Source: Telopea speciosissima (lineage: Eukaryota > Streptophyta > Magnoliopsida > Proteales > Proteaceae). Taken from it: DNA of 64,000 bases. This document shows positions 23,601 to 32,197 of this stretch, piece by piece. The position numbers were made by a program, and so were the translations under genes. Where the stretch lies: positions 66,086,984 to 66,150,983 of the forward strand of contig NC_057919.1 of NCBI RefSeq assembly GCF_018873765.1, written 5' to 3'. Position 1 is the stretch's first letter. Each line of letters begins with the position of its first letter. A model generated the notes under the pieces. That model saw only the letters and a list, made by a program, of their open reading frames with translations. It did no database searches and was not told the DNA's origin.

Positions 23601-26600
23601 AACCTTATCCCTTGAAGAACAAACTAATAACCTTTTTCAAATTTCAAGTCAACTTAGTTAAAACTGCTTGAGAATAAAAATACTATGATCCCATGGCTTG
23701 TCTGACGATCTGAATATAGTTTATATATTAATGTAGAAACAAATAACTCATGCTAAACACGGGAGCCTTGTGCACTGGGTACAGCCTAAAAACGAATAAC
23801 TCATGCTATTTCATTTAAAATCCAAATTAGTGTAATGGCAAATTTTATGATTTAACCTTGGTTTACTATCTTGGGGCAGTTACTCAGCCAGTTTAAAAAA
23901 TTAAAAGTCACTTTTTCCATCAAGAAGAGGGGTGAAAAAAAATTCATGCAGCCCCTATCCAAAAATTTGTTCTGGTTTCTCACCTAGTTTTTTTTTTTAT
24001 TAGTAAAAACTAATAAAAACTTGAAAGGTTGGTTTCTCCCCTAATTCAGCATCCTCAGCCAGGTCCAAGTCAAATTAATGATAATTGTGCATGCTAGAAT
24101 TTGGTTTTTTGTTACCACATATTTGAATGGACAACTTGAAGAAAGTGAGTCTCCCATACATAGATCTATCTATACATGAAGTACGGATATATACTGAGAC
24201 CGCAAGCATTTCAGTTTCATCATGTTTTCATTTCTATTGAGTTTTCATGAATTGTCATGAATTTGGTCCTTCCTGAATTGTGAGATTTGTGCCATCAATA
24301 CAATTACTGAATTTGATGCAGGTTTCTAGATCTATGGGTGACGTATATATGAAACATGCCCAGTATAACAGGGAACCAATCAATGGGAAATTCAGGCTTT
24401 CTGAACCAATGAACATGCCCATTGTGACTGCCAATCCATCTATTATCACTCATAATCTTCAACCGGATGATTCTTTCCTTATATTTGCTTCTGATGGTCT
24501 ATGGGAACACTTGAGCAATGAAAAAGCTGTGGATATTGTCCACAATCACCCATGTGAAGTAAGTTTCTCTTGTTATAATTCTTATTGTGATCAATGTCTT
24601 CTGCATGAAAAAAATTATTCTTTGATATGCTGATCATGAAACTGCTTTAGATATTTTATTTTCTATTGTGGAGGTTCTGTCTTTTAGTGTCTATTGTCTG
24701 ATCTCTTATTTCCTAGTTCTAGGAGGATCTCTGGTGCCTTTCTTACTTCTGATGTTGATCCGTCTTTACAAACTTCTAAATTCTGCTCTTGCACTCATTT
24801 GCACGTACATTCATATAAGGTTTTTCATAGTTGATTTCACATATCTGTGAAAATTAAAGCTGATTAGTCATGGTTGATATTGTGGATCTGGAGGTGAGAC
24901 TGAGAAAAACACAGTAGGCTGTTTTTGCTAATCATAGTTGTACATGTTCTTTACTCATTGAAAGAAAGAAATGGAACTAGTACTATTTTGGATGGACATT
25001 GGTACTTCTCTGAGATAAACACCATCGCCTTTTCATTAATCACTTACGGAAGTACGAGATGTGTCTAATATTGTGATTTCATGCCTTTTCCGCCATCCCT
25101 AAGTAACCCAATATACCCCTTTTAAATTGGTCTGGAAATTCAGACTCCGTCTATGTACAAGGCTCTGGCTTGGGAGGTAAGTCATAAAAAGGTGATCACT
25201 TGTGATAGGCTGCAGAGGAGATTGAGGGGAAACTTTATGTTCCGTCAGGTTTGGCTCTTCTATTTGTTCAATGGGGAATTTGTTGGTCATCTCATTATCC
25301 GTTGTGATTCTCTCGGACAGTTTAGGCACATTTTGTGTCCTAATGCTAGTCCATTCCTCTTCCTGAGAGAGGAAAACTGATGAGGCGGTTTGTATTGGTG
25401 ACAGTTTGGACAATTTGGGATGTAAGAGACAATAGGATGTGGGGTTGGGGGAGGCCAATTCAAGAGGCTGTGCACTATTTTGTTGATGGTCACATGGGCC
25501 ATGACAGTTGAGGCCTTTGGTGGGATCTCAGGACATTATTTGTAAAGCATTGGACGCATATTGTCTCTTCCTTTGCTTTCTGTGTAAATAAAAATCATGG
25601 TTGGATCCCTCCTCAAAATCTTAAGCTTTATAGAGATGCTAGCTCTCTTGGCATTCTGGGCCCATTAGGTATTGGAGTAGTTTTTCAAGATCATGATTGT
25701 GTGGTTCTTTTAAGGCGGGCCTTGGCAGAACGGTAAGATTGCTCCATTGTGACCTGGTGGTCGTGGGTTCGAATTAGGAAACAGCTAGCGGAGCAAGGCT
25801 GTGTACATATCTGTCCCACTTCAGACCCCACAGTGGCAGAGCCTTGTGCACTGTGTACACCCTTTATGATGGTGTGTTTCTGTTGGCATCCTTAGATCTT
25901 ATTGGGCTGGCAGATTCTAGTACATCAAAGCTTAAGGCTATTATCCATTGTTGGAGGGATATTATTGTAGTCTGTAGAGGGGGGGGGGGGAACTCTTAGT
26001 TATTCAAGATGAGTTGGCTAGGGGAGGGGAGTGGGTAGAAATTTTTTTTTTGTATGGGTTCCTACCCCTATGACTTAGTTCTCTTTCGGGTGCTGGGTCT
26101 TTGGCCTCTTGTTATTGTTGTTTTCAACGGTTCCTGTTGGAGCTGGGTTTGAGAATGAATTTTTGCCAATAGAGATTTAATCAGATGGGACCAGGGGTAT
26201 GTAACTTGGATTTGTCATGTTTGATTCAAAGGATATTAATGATAATTTCATCAGAAAGTTGAAGTGAGGAGACCTTGTGTTGAACATAATCAAGGATGTA
26301 AAATTGAAGCTGGGTCGACCGCTGGGCTCTCTAAAATTATTGTAAAATGTCAGGGCTCCCAGGGGCAACTATCAGTTGAAAGTGTGGGAAGATTTAAAGC
26401 TTGAAGACAAATGCACTGTTTTTTAACATCAGAGAGGTTACTTGTGGGTCTAGGTGTCTTTGGGTTAATGAATTATTTTCCATCCATTACGGTGGTCTAA
26501 CATAACCTTCTTCTACAGAAGCATTATAGAGTTCTCTCATGTACTCTGAATCCCTAGTATCTGTATCGATGGCACCAAACTGAAGGGGAGAAAAAGCCTC

Positions 26601-27924
26601 CCCCCTTCCCCCCCACCGTAAGAAAATGTGATGTGGTAATAAAAGGAAAATCTCTTAGACAATAAAGGGCAGGACCTTCCAATTCCTTAAACCTCTTACG
26701 ATCATTACTTTTTAAATTTTACAAAACTGTAAGATATTATTGGATTACTCCTAGAAACTTTTCATTAGGATTTTCTCTATTGACCATTAGTACTGTCTGC
26801 ATAACTCATTTCACCTTGATGTGTGACCGTTTGGATTTACCACGACAACAATTGCAGCACATAACTTCTCCAACAATTAGCCATAATGGTTCACTTACCC
26901 AAGTTTTTTAGGATTCAACAGTGAATTCTGTTTTATTCATTGAAGTGGGTGACTGATCTGGAACTCTGGAAGTCCTCAGCTTTGGAGTGCTTGTCAAGGA
27001 GAAATGTCAACAACCTAGACCAAAAAAAATAATTTTATTTTATTTTATTAATAAGATAAGATAAAATTAAATAAGCAGAGAGATAATATTGTTTACTTGG
27101 TTTGGAACTTAACAAGTTTACAATAGTCATCAGTTAGTACCAGATTTATTTTAAATTCAAGCCCCATTTTTGGAGCCATCAGGTTGCCTGAGATGATGGG
27201 ATCGCCCCTTCCCACATAACTGAATGCATGTGTCTGAAATTATTTCTTTACTAGTGTAATTTTTTTAATTAAATTCTATAAATTGAAAATTTTGGATCAA
27301 GAGAAGATCAATGTTTATGTTCAAGTTTCAAAACTAATGCTTAGTTGCTGGGAATTCGCCGAGTCAGAGAGACTTTGATGACCCAAGGTTCATACTAGGG
27401 AAAGCCTTTCTTTTAAAACATGCAAGCAACTAAAAATCTGAAAGCACAAGGTGTTTGGTTTATTTTAAAAATTCCTCAACCTAGAATAAAAATGCTGAAC
27501 AGAACAAACTGGTCTGGTCACAGTATGGTCTTTCAGCATCAAGTCCCTGACATTTAGATCTCTGGCAGGTTGCTAGCTAGCAGACGATGGCATAATTAAA
27601 ACTGTCGTTGTGAACATAATGTGATGCTGTGCATTTGTTCCTTATAGGTGTAATAATCTGGATTCAAAAGTGATAGGAGTAGGGTATCTCATGGAACTTG
27701 TATTAATGCAGGGAAGTGCTAAAAGGCTCATCAAAGCTGCTCTTCAAGAAGCAGCTAGGAAACGAGAGATGCGTTACACAGATCTGACGAGGATCGATAA
27801 GAAGGTTCGACGCCATTTCCATGATGATATAACTGTGATTGTTTTATTCCTAAATCACGACCTTATTGCCCGAGGAATGGCACAAGGTCCTCCAATATCT
27901 GTTCGAAGTGCTTTGGAACACTGA
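14337..27924 (+). CDS. Clade D-type protein phosphatase 2C with giant introns
   Basis: A Mg/Mn-dependent serine/threonine phosphatase of the plant PP2C clade D type (close in sequence to the PP2C42/PP2C60-like group). In Arabidopsis, clade D members dephosphorylate plasma-membrane proton pumps; that role here is inferred. Exons: 14337-14640, 15939-16306, 24322-24558, 27712-27924, all GT-AG and in frame, giving 373 residues. Metal-binding signatures are VYDGHGG (D81), ASDGLW (D282) and HDDITVIV (D341/D342). Other family marks are [38 protein letters not shown] and KREMRY. Introns are 1298, 8015 and 3153 bp; introns 2 and 3 contain LTR, LINE, SINE and hAT insertions listed separately. A TC-rich leader (about 14150-14215) and a duplicated purine block precede the gene. 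The length matches the family and no lesion is seen. Confidence 0.9.
16635..17011. mobile_element. hAT MITE nested in the LTR fossil
   Basis: A 377-bp insertion with ends ATAGGGATGTCAATCGG and TTTTGACACCCCTAT, flanked by 8-bp repeats GCCTCCAG (16627-16634) and GACTCCAG (17012-17019), one mismatch. The other LTR copy at 17512 lacks the insertion and so serves as the empty site. Confidence 0.75.
17630..17668. repeat. CA/TA microsatellite
   Basis: An uninterrupted (AC)n run followed by (AT)n within the second LTR-like repeat. Confidence 0.9.
18623..18947 (+). mobile_element. Probable solo LTR in PP2C intron 2
   Basis: A 325-bp block starting TGTTGAAG and ending TGCTACA, with a plant LTR-like TATA (CTATATAAGTAAAG near 18823) and a following CT/C-rich leader. 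The flanks are ATAAT and ATAAC, a near match for a 5-bp target duplication. No interior sequence adjoins it, so it is read as a solo LTR fossil. Confidence 0.5.
20225..20345 (+). mobile_element. LINE (L1-type) RNase H tail fragment
   Basis: A plus-strand reading contains [15 protein letters not shown], the C-terminal end of the RNase H domain that plant L1 LINEs carry. Only this short piece is recognisable, directly before the RTE-type element. Confidence 0.55.
20370..22690 (+). mobile_element. RTE-clade LINE, 5'-truncated and decayed, in PP2C intron 2
   Basis: Reverse transcriptase pieces in plus-strand frames follow the usual order. [20 protein letters not shown] comes near 20584, then [20 protein letters not shown] near 20779, then MPRRSTMEA, and [12 protein letters not shown] (the catalytic ADD motif) near 21235. 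The C-terminal [15 protein letters not shown] and [10 protein letters not shown] follow near 22443-22657, with a TTG/TGG-rich 3' end. This wording is typical of plant RTE elements. Frameshifts and stops interrupt the coding region many times, so it is long dead. The 5' part, including the endonuclease, is missing. A 646-bp hAT element (21746-22391) interrupts it. Confidence 0.8.
21746..22391. mobile_element. Non-autonomous hAT element nested in the RTE LINE
   Basis: A 646-bp insertion with inverted ends CAAGGTTCAAGAACTCGG and (right end, reverse complement) CATAGTTCAAGAACTTGCC. It is flanked by the perfect 8-bp repeat GAGCTGAT at 21738-21745 and 22392-22399. The LINE reading resumes right after it. 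Internal CTCGGTCGAACCGAG-like motifs repeat several times. No transposase is encoded. Confidence 0.85.
23154..23552. mobile_element. hAT MITE in PP2C intron 2
   Basis: A 399-bp element beginning TAGGGCTGTAAATGGAT and ending ATCCGTTTACAGGCCTA, flanked by the perfect 8-bp duplication CCCAAATC at 23146-23153 and 23553-23560. The inside repeats ATCCGTATCCG-type motifs. Confidence 0.85.
23755..23790 (+). mobile_element. Heavily 5'-truncated Au SINE (36 bp) with target duplication
   Basis: It contains GGGAGCCTTGTGCACTGGGT and ACAGCC, the 3' end of the plant Au SINE family. It is flanked by the 17-bp repeats AACAAATAACTCATGCT (23738-23754) and AACGAATAACTCATGCT (23791-23807), one mismatch. The flanks show that so short a piece is a true retroposition event. 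Confidence 0.8.
25150..26080 (+). mobile_element. L1-type LINE 3' fragment in PP2C intron 3
   Basis: Plus-strand pieces resemble the zinc-finger/RNase H tail of plant L1 elements: [15 protein letters not shown] and [13 protein letters not shown] near 25180-25300, then RNRMWG-type wording near 25430 and an RNase H start ([20 protein letters not shown]) near 25620. It is decayed by stops and frameshifts. An Au SINE (25709-25865) has inserted into the RNase H part. Confidence 0.6.
25709..25865 (+). mobile_element. Au-family SINE, near full length
   Basis: A tRNA-derived SINE about 157 bp long. The A box is CTTGGCAGAACGGTAAG and the B box region is GTGGTCGTGGGTTCGAATT. The Au-specific body includes CAAGGCTGTGTACAT, CAGACCCCACAGTGGCAGAG and CCTTGTGCACTGTGTACACC. 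Target duplications ATGATTGTGTGGTTCT (25693-25708) and ATGATGGTGTGTTTCT (25866-25881) differ at two positions. It sits inside an L1 fragment inside PP2C intron 3. Truncated relatives lie at 23755 and 38507. Confidence 0.9.
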
Positions 27925-28685
27925 TGATCATTCGACACTTCCTTCTGATTTTGGTCATCAGCTTGTCATCAGCTTGAAGCCTGTTTTTAAGGTTCACTTA
28001 AGAATCCATATCACAGCAATAGATTGGTAGGAAGTGAAACTGACTAAGCATTTGCGTTGGAGGCAACCAGGGAGTTCAGGAGTTCTGATGGCGAGGATAT
28101 TAATGCAATAATCCCAGAGACTTGTAATCTATAAAATGCAGTTCAAGGTTTTTTGAAATTCTACGATCTAGTCCATTAAAACTCTCGTTGTAATAGTTCT
28201 GTATTTGCATTCTTCTCATTACGTTCTTCATTTCTGCGATGAGGTTTGAGGTATTGGAACAAATCAGAATCAACAATTTTATGCTGATTTCTTGAGTAAT
28301 GATGGCTGAATCGAATTGGTTGCATGATGCACTTTCCATTTCCTTGAACAATGAATGACAGTATAACAAAAGGCAAGGAATGATGGAATCTTCATCGTCC
28401 ACTTTAATCACTTGGGAACCTGATTTTCAGAAATATTTGGGCAACACAAATTTAAGAATCAGATTACAACCGAAGCCGATTTCAAAAGGTTCCATATCCA
28501 AAAATACTGATCCATTTCGAAGGTATTTTGCCTTTCAAGTGAACAAATCAATAGTGAAAAACCTGCAGAACTACCAAAAATATAACTAGCGAAACAAAAT
28601 GAGAAATTCTAACGAAAAAAACCAAGGAATGAGAAGGGAAATTACGGACTTTTAAATATAAAAAATGGGATGAAAAGTGTGATCT
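27925..28685. other. PP2C 3' region
   Basis: This is the likely 3' untranslated region of the phosphatase gene, then AT-rich spacer up to the minus-strand snoRNA candidates. No further coding region is supported. Confidence 0.5.
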
Positions 28686-28689
28686 GTTG

Positions 28690-28785
28690 CAGATGTCAGA
28701 GATAGCTTTCTAGGCTGCATTTCCATCAATTATCGCAGATAATTAAAATCTGCTCAGAGCCCAGTGCATATTTCATCATCCTATC
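28690..28785 (-). ncRNA. Candidate box C/D snoRNA, second of a pair
   Basis: On the minus strand, box C (ATGATGA, complement of 28773-28779) and box D (CTGA, complement of 28696-28699) stand 73 nt apart. Internal CTGA (D', complement of 28754-28757) and TGATGG (C') lie between them. The terminal stem is weak, and I could not name rRNA targets for the two guide regions (GCACTGGGCT before D', AAAGCTATCT before D). It lies 82 nt beyond the stronger candidate on the same strand, as in plant polycistronic snoRNA genes. Confidence rests on box order and proximity. Confidence 0.5.
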
Positions 28786-28866
28786 TAGATGAACCAAACC
28801 AACCCAAAAAGATCTTTAAAAATTTAATAAAAGCAAATAAAAAGCTGGGGGGAAAATACTGGAGTT

Positions 28867-28944
28867 GAGTCCTCAGACAAAATTGCTTGTATTTTTCATC
28901 AAGTAATGATCAGGTCTCAAAGATTTCATGCCATCATAGGACCC
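28867..28944 (-). ncRNA. Box C/D snoRNA predicted to guide 18S rRNA methylation (snoR66-like)
   Basis: On the minus strand, box C (ATGATGG) and box D (CTGA) are bracketed by a perfect GTCC/GGAC terminal stem, with internal D' (CTGA) and C' (TGATGA). The 12 nt just before D' are AATCTTTGAGAC, exactly complementary to GTCTCAAAGATT near the 5' end of eukaryotic 18S rRNA. The box D plus five rule then points to the C in GUCUC, about position 38 by plant numbering. From memory that site is assigned to snoR66 in Arabidopsis, so the name is tentative. The function would be 2'-O-methylation with fibrillarin in the nucleolus. A telo-box/TATA promoter lies about 490 nt upstream. Confidence 0.7.
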
Positions 28945-29431
28945 CTGGATGATTTTAATTAAATAACAAAAATTGAAGGAGAAAAGATATCGGAAGTGTA
29001 ATTGAAAATCAGTATCAGATTTTAAGGGGTGAACAAAAAAAGAAAGAGATTTTGCAGAAAATTATTCGCTGCACCTGGAAAGAACACGAAGGAGAAGCGA
29101 CTCAACTTCGCTGCAATCAATCTAAGCCTCTTTGACAACAAAAAGATGATGAAGGAGAACTCCCTTCAATCAAAGTATTATACTACTAAAGAAGGGGTCC
29201 TTCAAAAGGCTATTTGTATTTCATCGAAAACAAGAGAAACCTCCAAACGATAACGGAGATTGAAACATAAAAGAAACCTTGAAATCATCATTTCTAATAA
29301 TTCTACGCGATAACTCACGAACTACTTCCTAAAAAAAACCCTAATTTGGAAAAACAGAGAACGTGAATACTGAAAACCTATAACGCATCCTGTGAAAGTC
29401 TGATGTTTATGCTTTCCCTTTGGTTTCTTCG

Positions 29432-29459
29432 CTTATATATATCTGGCAGATTAGGGTTT
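29432..29459 (-). promoter_or_regulatory. Telo-box plus TATA promoter reading toward the snoRNAs
   Basis: Read on the minus strand this is AAACCCTAA (telo-box) followed about 10 bases later by ATATATATAAGC (TATA). Plant snoRNA and ribosomal protein promoters commonly pair these two elements. It points leftward into the snoRNA pair. The roughly 490 bases between hold no further C/D unit that I can confirm. Confidence 0.55.
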
Positions 29460-29690
29460 CCGCCATAGGGAGGGCTTCATTTTCAGTTTCACAATTACTA
29501 AAACACCCAATTTTTTAAGTAAATTGACGACAAAACATCACCGTGCGTCCAACCGTTGGATGGGGGAGAGAGGGACACGTTTGCCTCCACCTTCATCCAA
29601 CGGTTGAAAGGCACGATCAGTTCATAAAAATTAGATTTTTTTTTTTAATTTTTTGAGAAAAGTTCTCTAGGGGCAATGTACTGGATCAGG

Positions 29691-29831
29691 ATCGTCTCCA
29701 GGGAGGCTAGCGCCCAAGGGGCATCCAATGGTTGAACTGTGCCGCACATATCTCGGTGCATGCTTAGGGATATGTGCGGCACATTCCAACGGCTGGATGC
29801 ACCTTGAGCGTGCTGGGCTCTCTGGAGATGA
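29691..29831. repeat. Foldback MITE-like hairpin
   Basis: The left arm (CGTCTCCAGGGAGGCTAGCG onward, through GTGCCGCACATATC) and the right arm (GATATGTGCGGCAC onward to TCTCTGGAGATGA) are near-perfect inverted repeats of about 60 bp with a 15-bp loop. I could not fix a target duplication. Confidence 0.6.
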
Positions 29832-29894
29832 GCTAAATTCGTAACCCGCCCATACTTATGGCTATAATGCATCTTGTGAAACTGTTTATCTTAA

Positions 29895-30272
29895 TCAAGG
29901 AGAAGCGGTTGCTATTTGAATGGCCTTATCAAAGGCTGTTTCTTTAGGGTTTATTCACTTGGTGGTAGAATCGAATAACAAAGAAGTCATCCAACTTCTC
30001 CAGGATACCTTACGGCAACCCCCCCCCCCTTTAAGCAGCAATGGCTATTAATGATTAAGGGCGTCTTAGTGCTTCTTTTACTAATGTCTCTTTTGATTTT
30101 ATTTCACGGGATCTGAATTGTATTGCAGATACCCTGGTTTGGAGGGTTCTGTTTATCATGTGTGCGACAGAATGACCGAATTTCTCTCCTTGGCTTCAGA
30201 ATTTGTGTGTGACTTATCACATGTTATCCATCACTAAAGCTTCTAATTACCTTAAAAAAAAAAAAAAAAAAA
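29895..30272 (+). mobile_element. L1-type LINE 3' end with poly(A) tail
   Basis: A plus-strand reading gives LSKAVSLGFIHLVVESNNKE and FISRDLNCIADTL, the C-terminal RNase H of plant L1 LINEs, then a 3' untranslated stretch and a 19-base A run (about 30254-30272). It is 5'-truncated and contains stops, so it is dead. Confidence 0.65.
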
Positions 30273-30317
30273 GTGTGAATACCCATAATCCTAATCAAAA
30301 GTTTAAAAATATCAAAT

Positions 30318-30506
30318 GGAGGACAGAACACTAACCGGTGGTGTGTGTGGGCATGTATTTGCATCCAGATACAGTCCGACATGAAAAGACCGCTGGACCC
30401 CTGGACCTTTCCAACTTTCTAGGGGGTGCGGAGGTCTTTTTGCACCGACCCGTATCTGGGCGCAGATGCACGCCCACACCCAGCACGGATTAACGTTCTT
30501 TCTCCC
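30318..30506. mobile_element. hAT-like MITE with 8-bp target duplication
   Basis: A 189-bp element with ends GGAGGACAGAACACTAACCGG and CGGATTAACGTTCTTTCTCCC, flanked by the perfect repeat TATCAAAT at 30310-30317 and 30507-30514. Its ends resemble those of the 590-785 element. Confidence 0.75.
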
Positions 30507-30914
30507 TATCAAATATTTAGTGATTGAATTATGGGAGGGGTTTTTTGATCAAGCAATGTATTCTATACCATATTTCCCTAATATTTTATTAATTATTATT
30601 TCTCTTACCAAAAAAAGTTAATATAATTATACCTTTGAGAAGGTGTATTATACGCCTTAGGCTTAGAGAGCCTTTCCCTATTGGGAAAATATTCTCTGAG
30701 CTACTGGGCTCTGGGCAAAAAAAACTAGCACCTTTGTGGATATATCTCTGTCCTCACATGAAATGACTTCGCTACGCATGTCTGTATAATACCATTTTGT
30801 CACACGGCTTTACTGTGCTCCCTGCTCCCTATGCCCCCTCTCACTCAAAACTTCAACCAGGCCTAATCCCATTTCCACATGAAGCACAATGGACTAGGTT
30901 CAAGACCTCAGGTC

Positions 30915-31260
30915 TATTCATGAAAAGGTTTGACTAGATCGTTCCTTGGATCGGCCAACTCGGTTGAATGGGCCGATCCAATCCATTCCTTGACCGATCT
31001 GATAGAATATTTTTTTAATTTTTCAAAGTTTTTAAGTTTTTTTTTTTTTTTTTTAATATTATCTAGACCGATACCAACTGATATTAACCGATCTGATCTG
31101 GATAATATTGGTCGATCCAATCCTGAGATCAAAACAGCCACTAACATTGGCCGATACATGACCCGATCCATAAAAAAAACGATTTTGGGGGTTTTTTGAC
31201 CGATCTAAAAAGGTTTTGGTAATGACCGATACCGAGTCCGATACCTGGATTTTGAACCTT
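30915..31260. repeat. Dispersed GATCGGCC/CCGATC-rich repeat
   Basis: Several CCGATC and GATCGG motifs around a T run, ending CCGATACCTGGATTTTGAACC. A similar block lies at 35940-36175 and a related GGTATCGAT-rich one at 13500-13770. These look like copies of one degraded non-coding repeat family. I could not fix its ends. Confidence 0.4.
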
Positions 31261-31409
31261 GTTCCAATGTTCCCCACTTCCCCTAAACCTTTTTAGGATT
31301 TTCGAGTTATAATTGTTTACAAAAAAAAAAAAAAAAGAGTTATAGTTGTTTACTTGCTTTAAGCGTGGGATGCAAGGCTAGAAATATGAGATCAGAAACA
31401 AAAATCAGT

Positions 31410-31559
31410 TGACGTCAGTCCACACGTATATACACCATGCCTGTTGGAACCCAATGGGTACGGCTCCGCGTCCGACGGTCAAACCAACCAGCCAATCTCT
31501 GCGTTCTTAAAGCTTGAATTGTCTGGTAAGACCCACCCGGGTCGTCTATATATATATAT
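31410..31559 (+). promoter_or_regulatory. Promoter of CML copy 1: TGACGTCA bZIP site and TATA
   Basis: A palindromic TGACGTCA (31410-31417), a bZIP-type site that overlaps TTGAC, is followed by CTTAAAGCTTG and then a long TATATATATATAT (31547-31559) about 115 bases before the start codon. The counterpart upstream of copy 2 has TTACGTCA (34563-34570), CTTAAAGCTTG and TATATATT, so the promoter was duplicated with the gene. Confidence 0.5.
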
Positions 31560-31672
31560 GTGCTCTTCTTTCGTATACAGATATTCTCTCTCTCTCTCTC
31601 TCTCTCTCGGTCTCTTTTGCTTGTAATCTTGATTGAGCTTAGCTTTGCTTTAAGTAGAGTGACAGAAACAGA

Positions 31673-32197
31673 ATGTGTCCTTCCGGCAGAAGTAGAAACC
31701 CAAATTTGGAATATTCTGCCATGGTGTCTTCAGATTTCCGGCCAGCATTCGACTTTCTGGATGTGGACAGGGACGGTAAGATCAGCCCAGACGATCTCCG
31801 GAGGTTCTACAAACGCTTCTCCTCTTCTTCCTCCTCCAGCTCTAATGTTGCATGCGAGGAGGACATCAGTTCCATGATATCGGTGGCTGATTCCAATAAA
31901 GATGGCTTAGTCGAATATGACGAATTCGAGAGAGTTCTGTTTCAGGTCCCTTCCCAATCTCAGCCACCGCGTGACGACGACAATTCGGTGATGCAGGATA
32001 TGTTCAAGGTCATGGATAGAGATGGTGATGGAAAAGTTGGGTTCCATGATCTCAAAATTTACATGAAGTGGGCGGGATTACAGGCGAGCGACGAGGATGT
32101 TAGGGCTATGATTAAATTGGGTGGTGGAGATGACCATGATGGGATTTCTTTTGAAGGACTCCTCAAGATATTGAATTTTGATCTCATCGGAAAATAG
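31673..32197 (+). CDS. CP1-like calmodulin-like calcium sensor, copy 1
   Basis: An intronless 174-residue EF-hand protein of the plant CP1/CML type, marked by the N-terminal MCPSGRSR. EF loops: residues 30-41 (DVDRDGKISPDD), 73-84 (DSNKDGLVEYDE) and 115-126 (DRDGDGKVGFHD). Loops 1 and 3 end in D rather than E. A fourth, degenerate loop at about 150-162 (GGGDDHDGISFEG) probably does not bind calcium in the usual way. A serine run (50-57) links the first two hands. No signal peptide or membrane segment is seen. The role is calcium sensing by conformational change toward unknown targets. It forms a tandem pair with 34809-35330. Confidence 0.9.
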   Translation: MCPSGRSRNPNLEYSAMVSSDFRPAFDFLDVDRDGKISPDDLRRFYKRFSSSSSSSSNVACEEDISSMISVADSNKDGLVEYDEFERVLFQVPSQSQPPRDDDNSVMQDMFKVMDRDGDGKVGFHDLKIYMKWAGLQASDEDVRAMIKLGGGDDHDGISFEGLLKILNFDLIGK

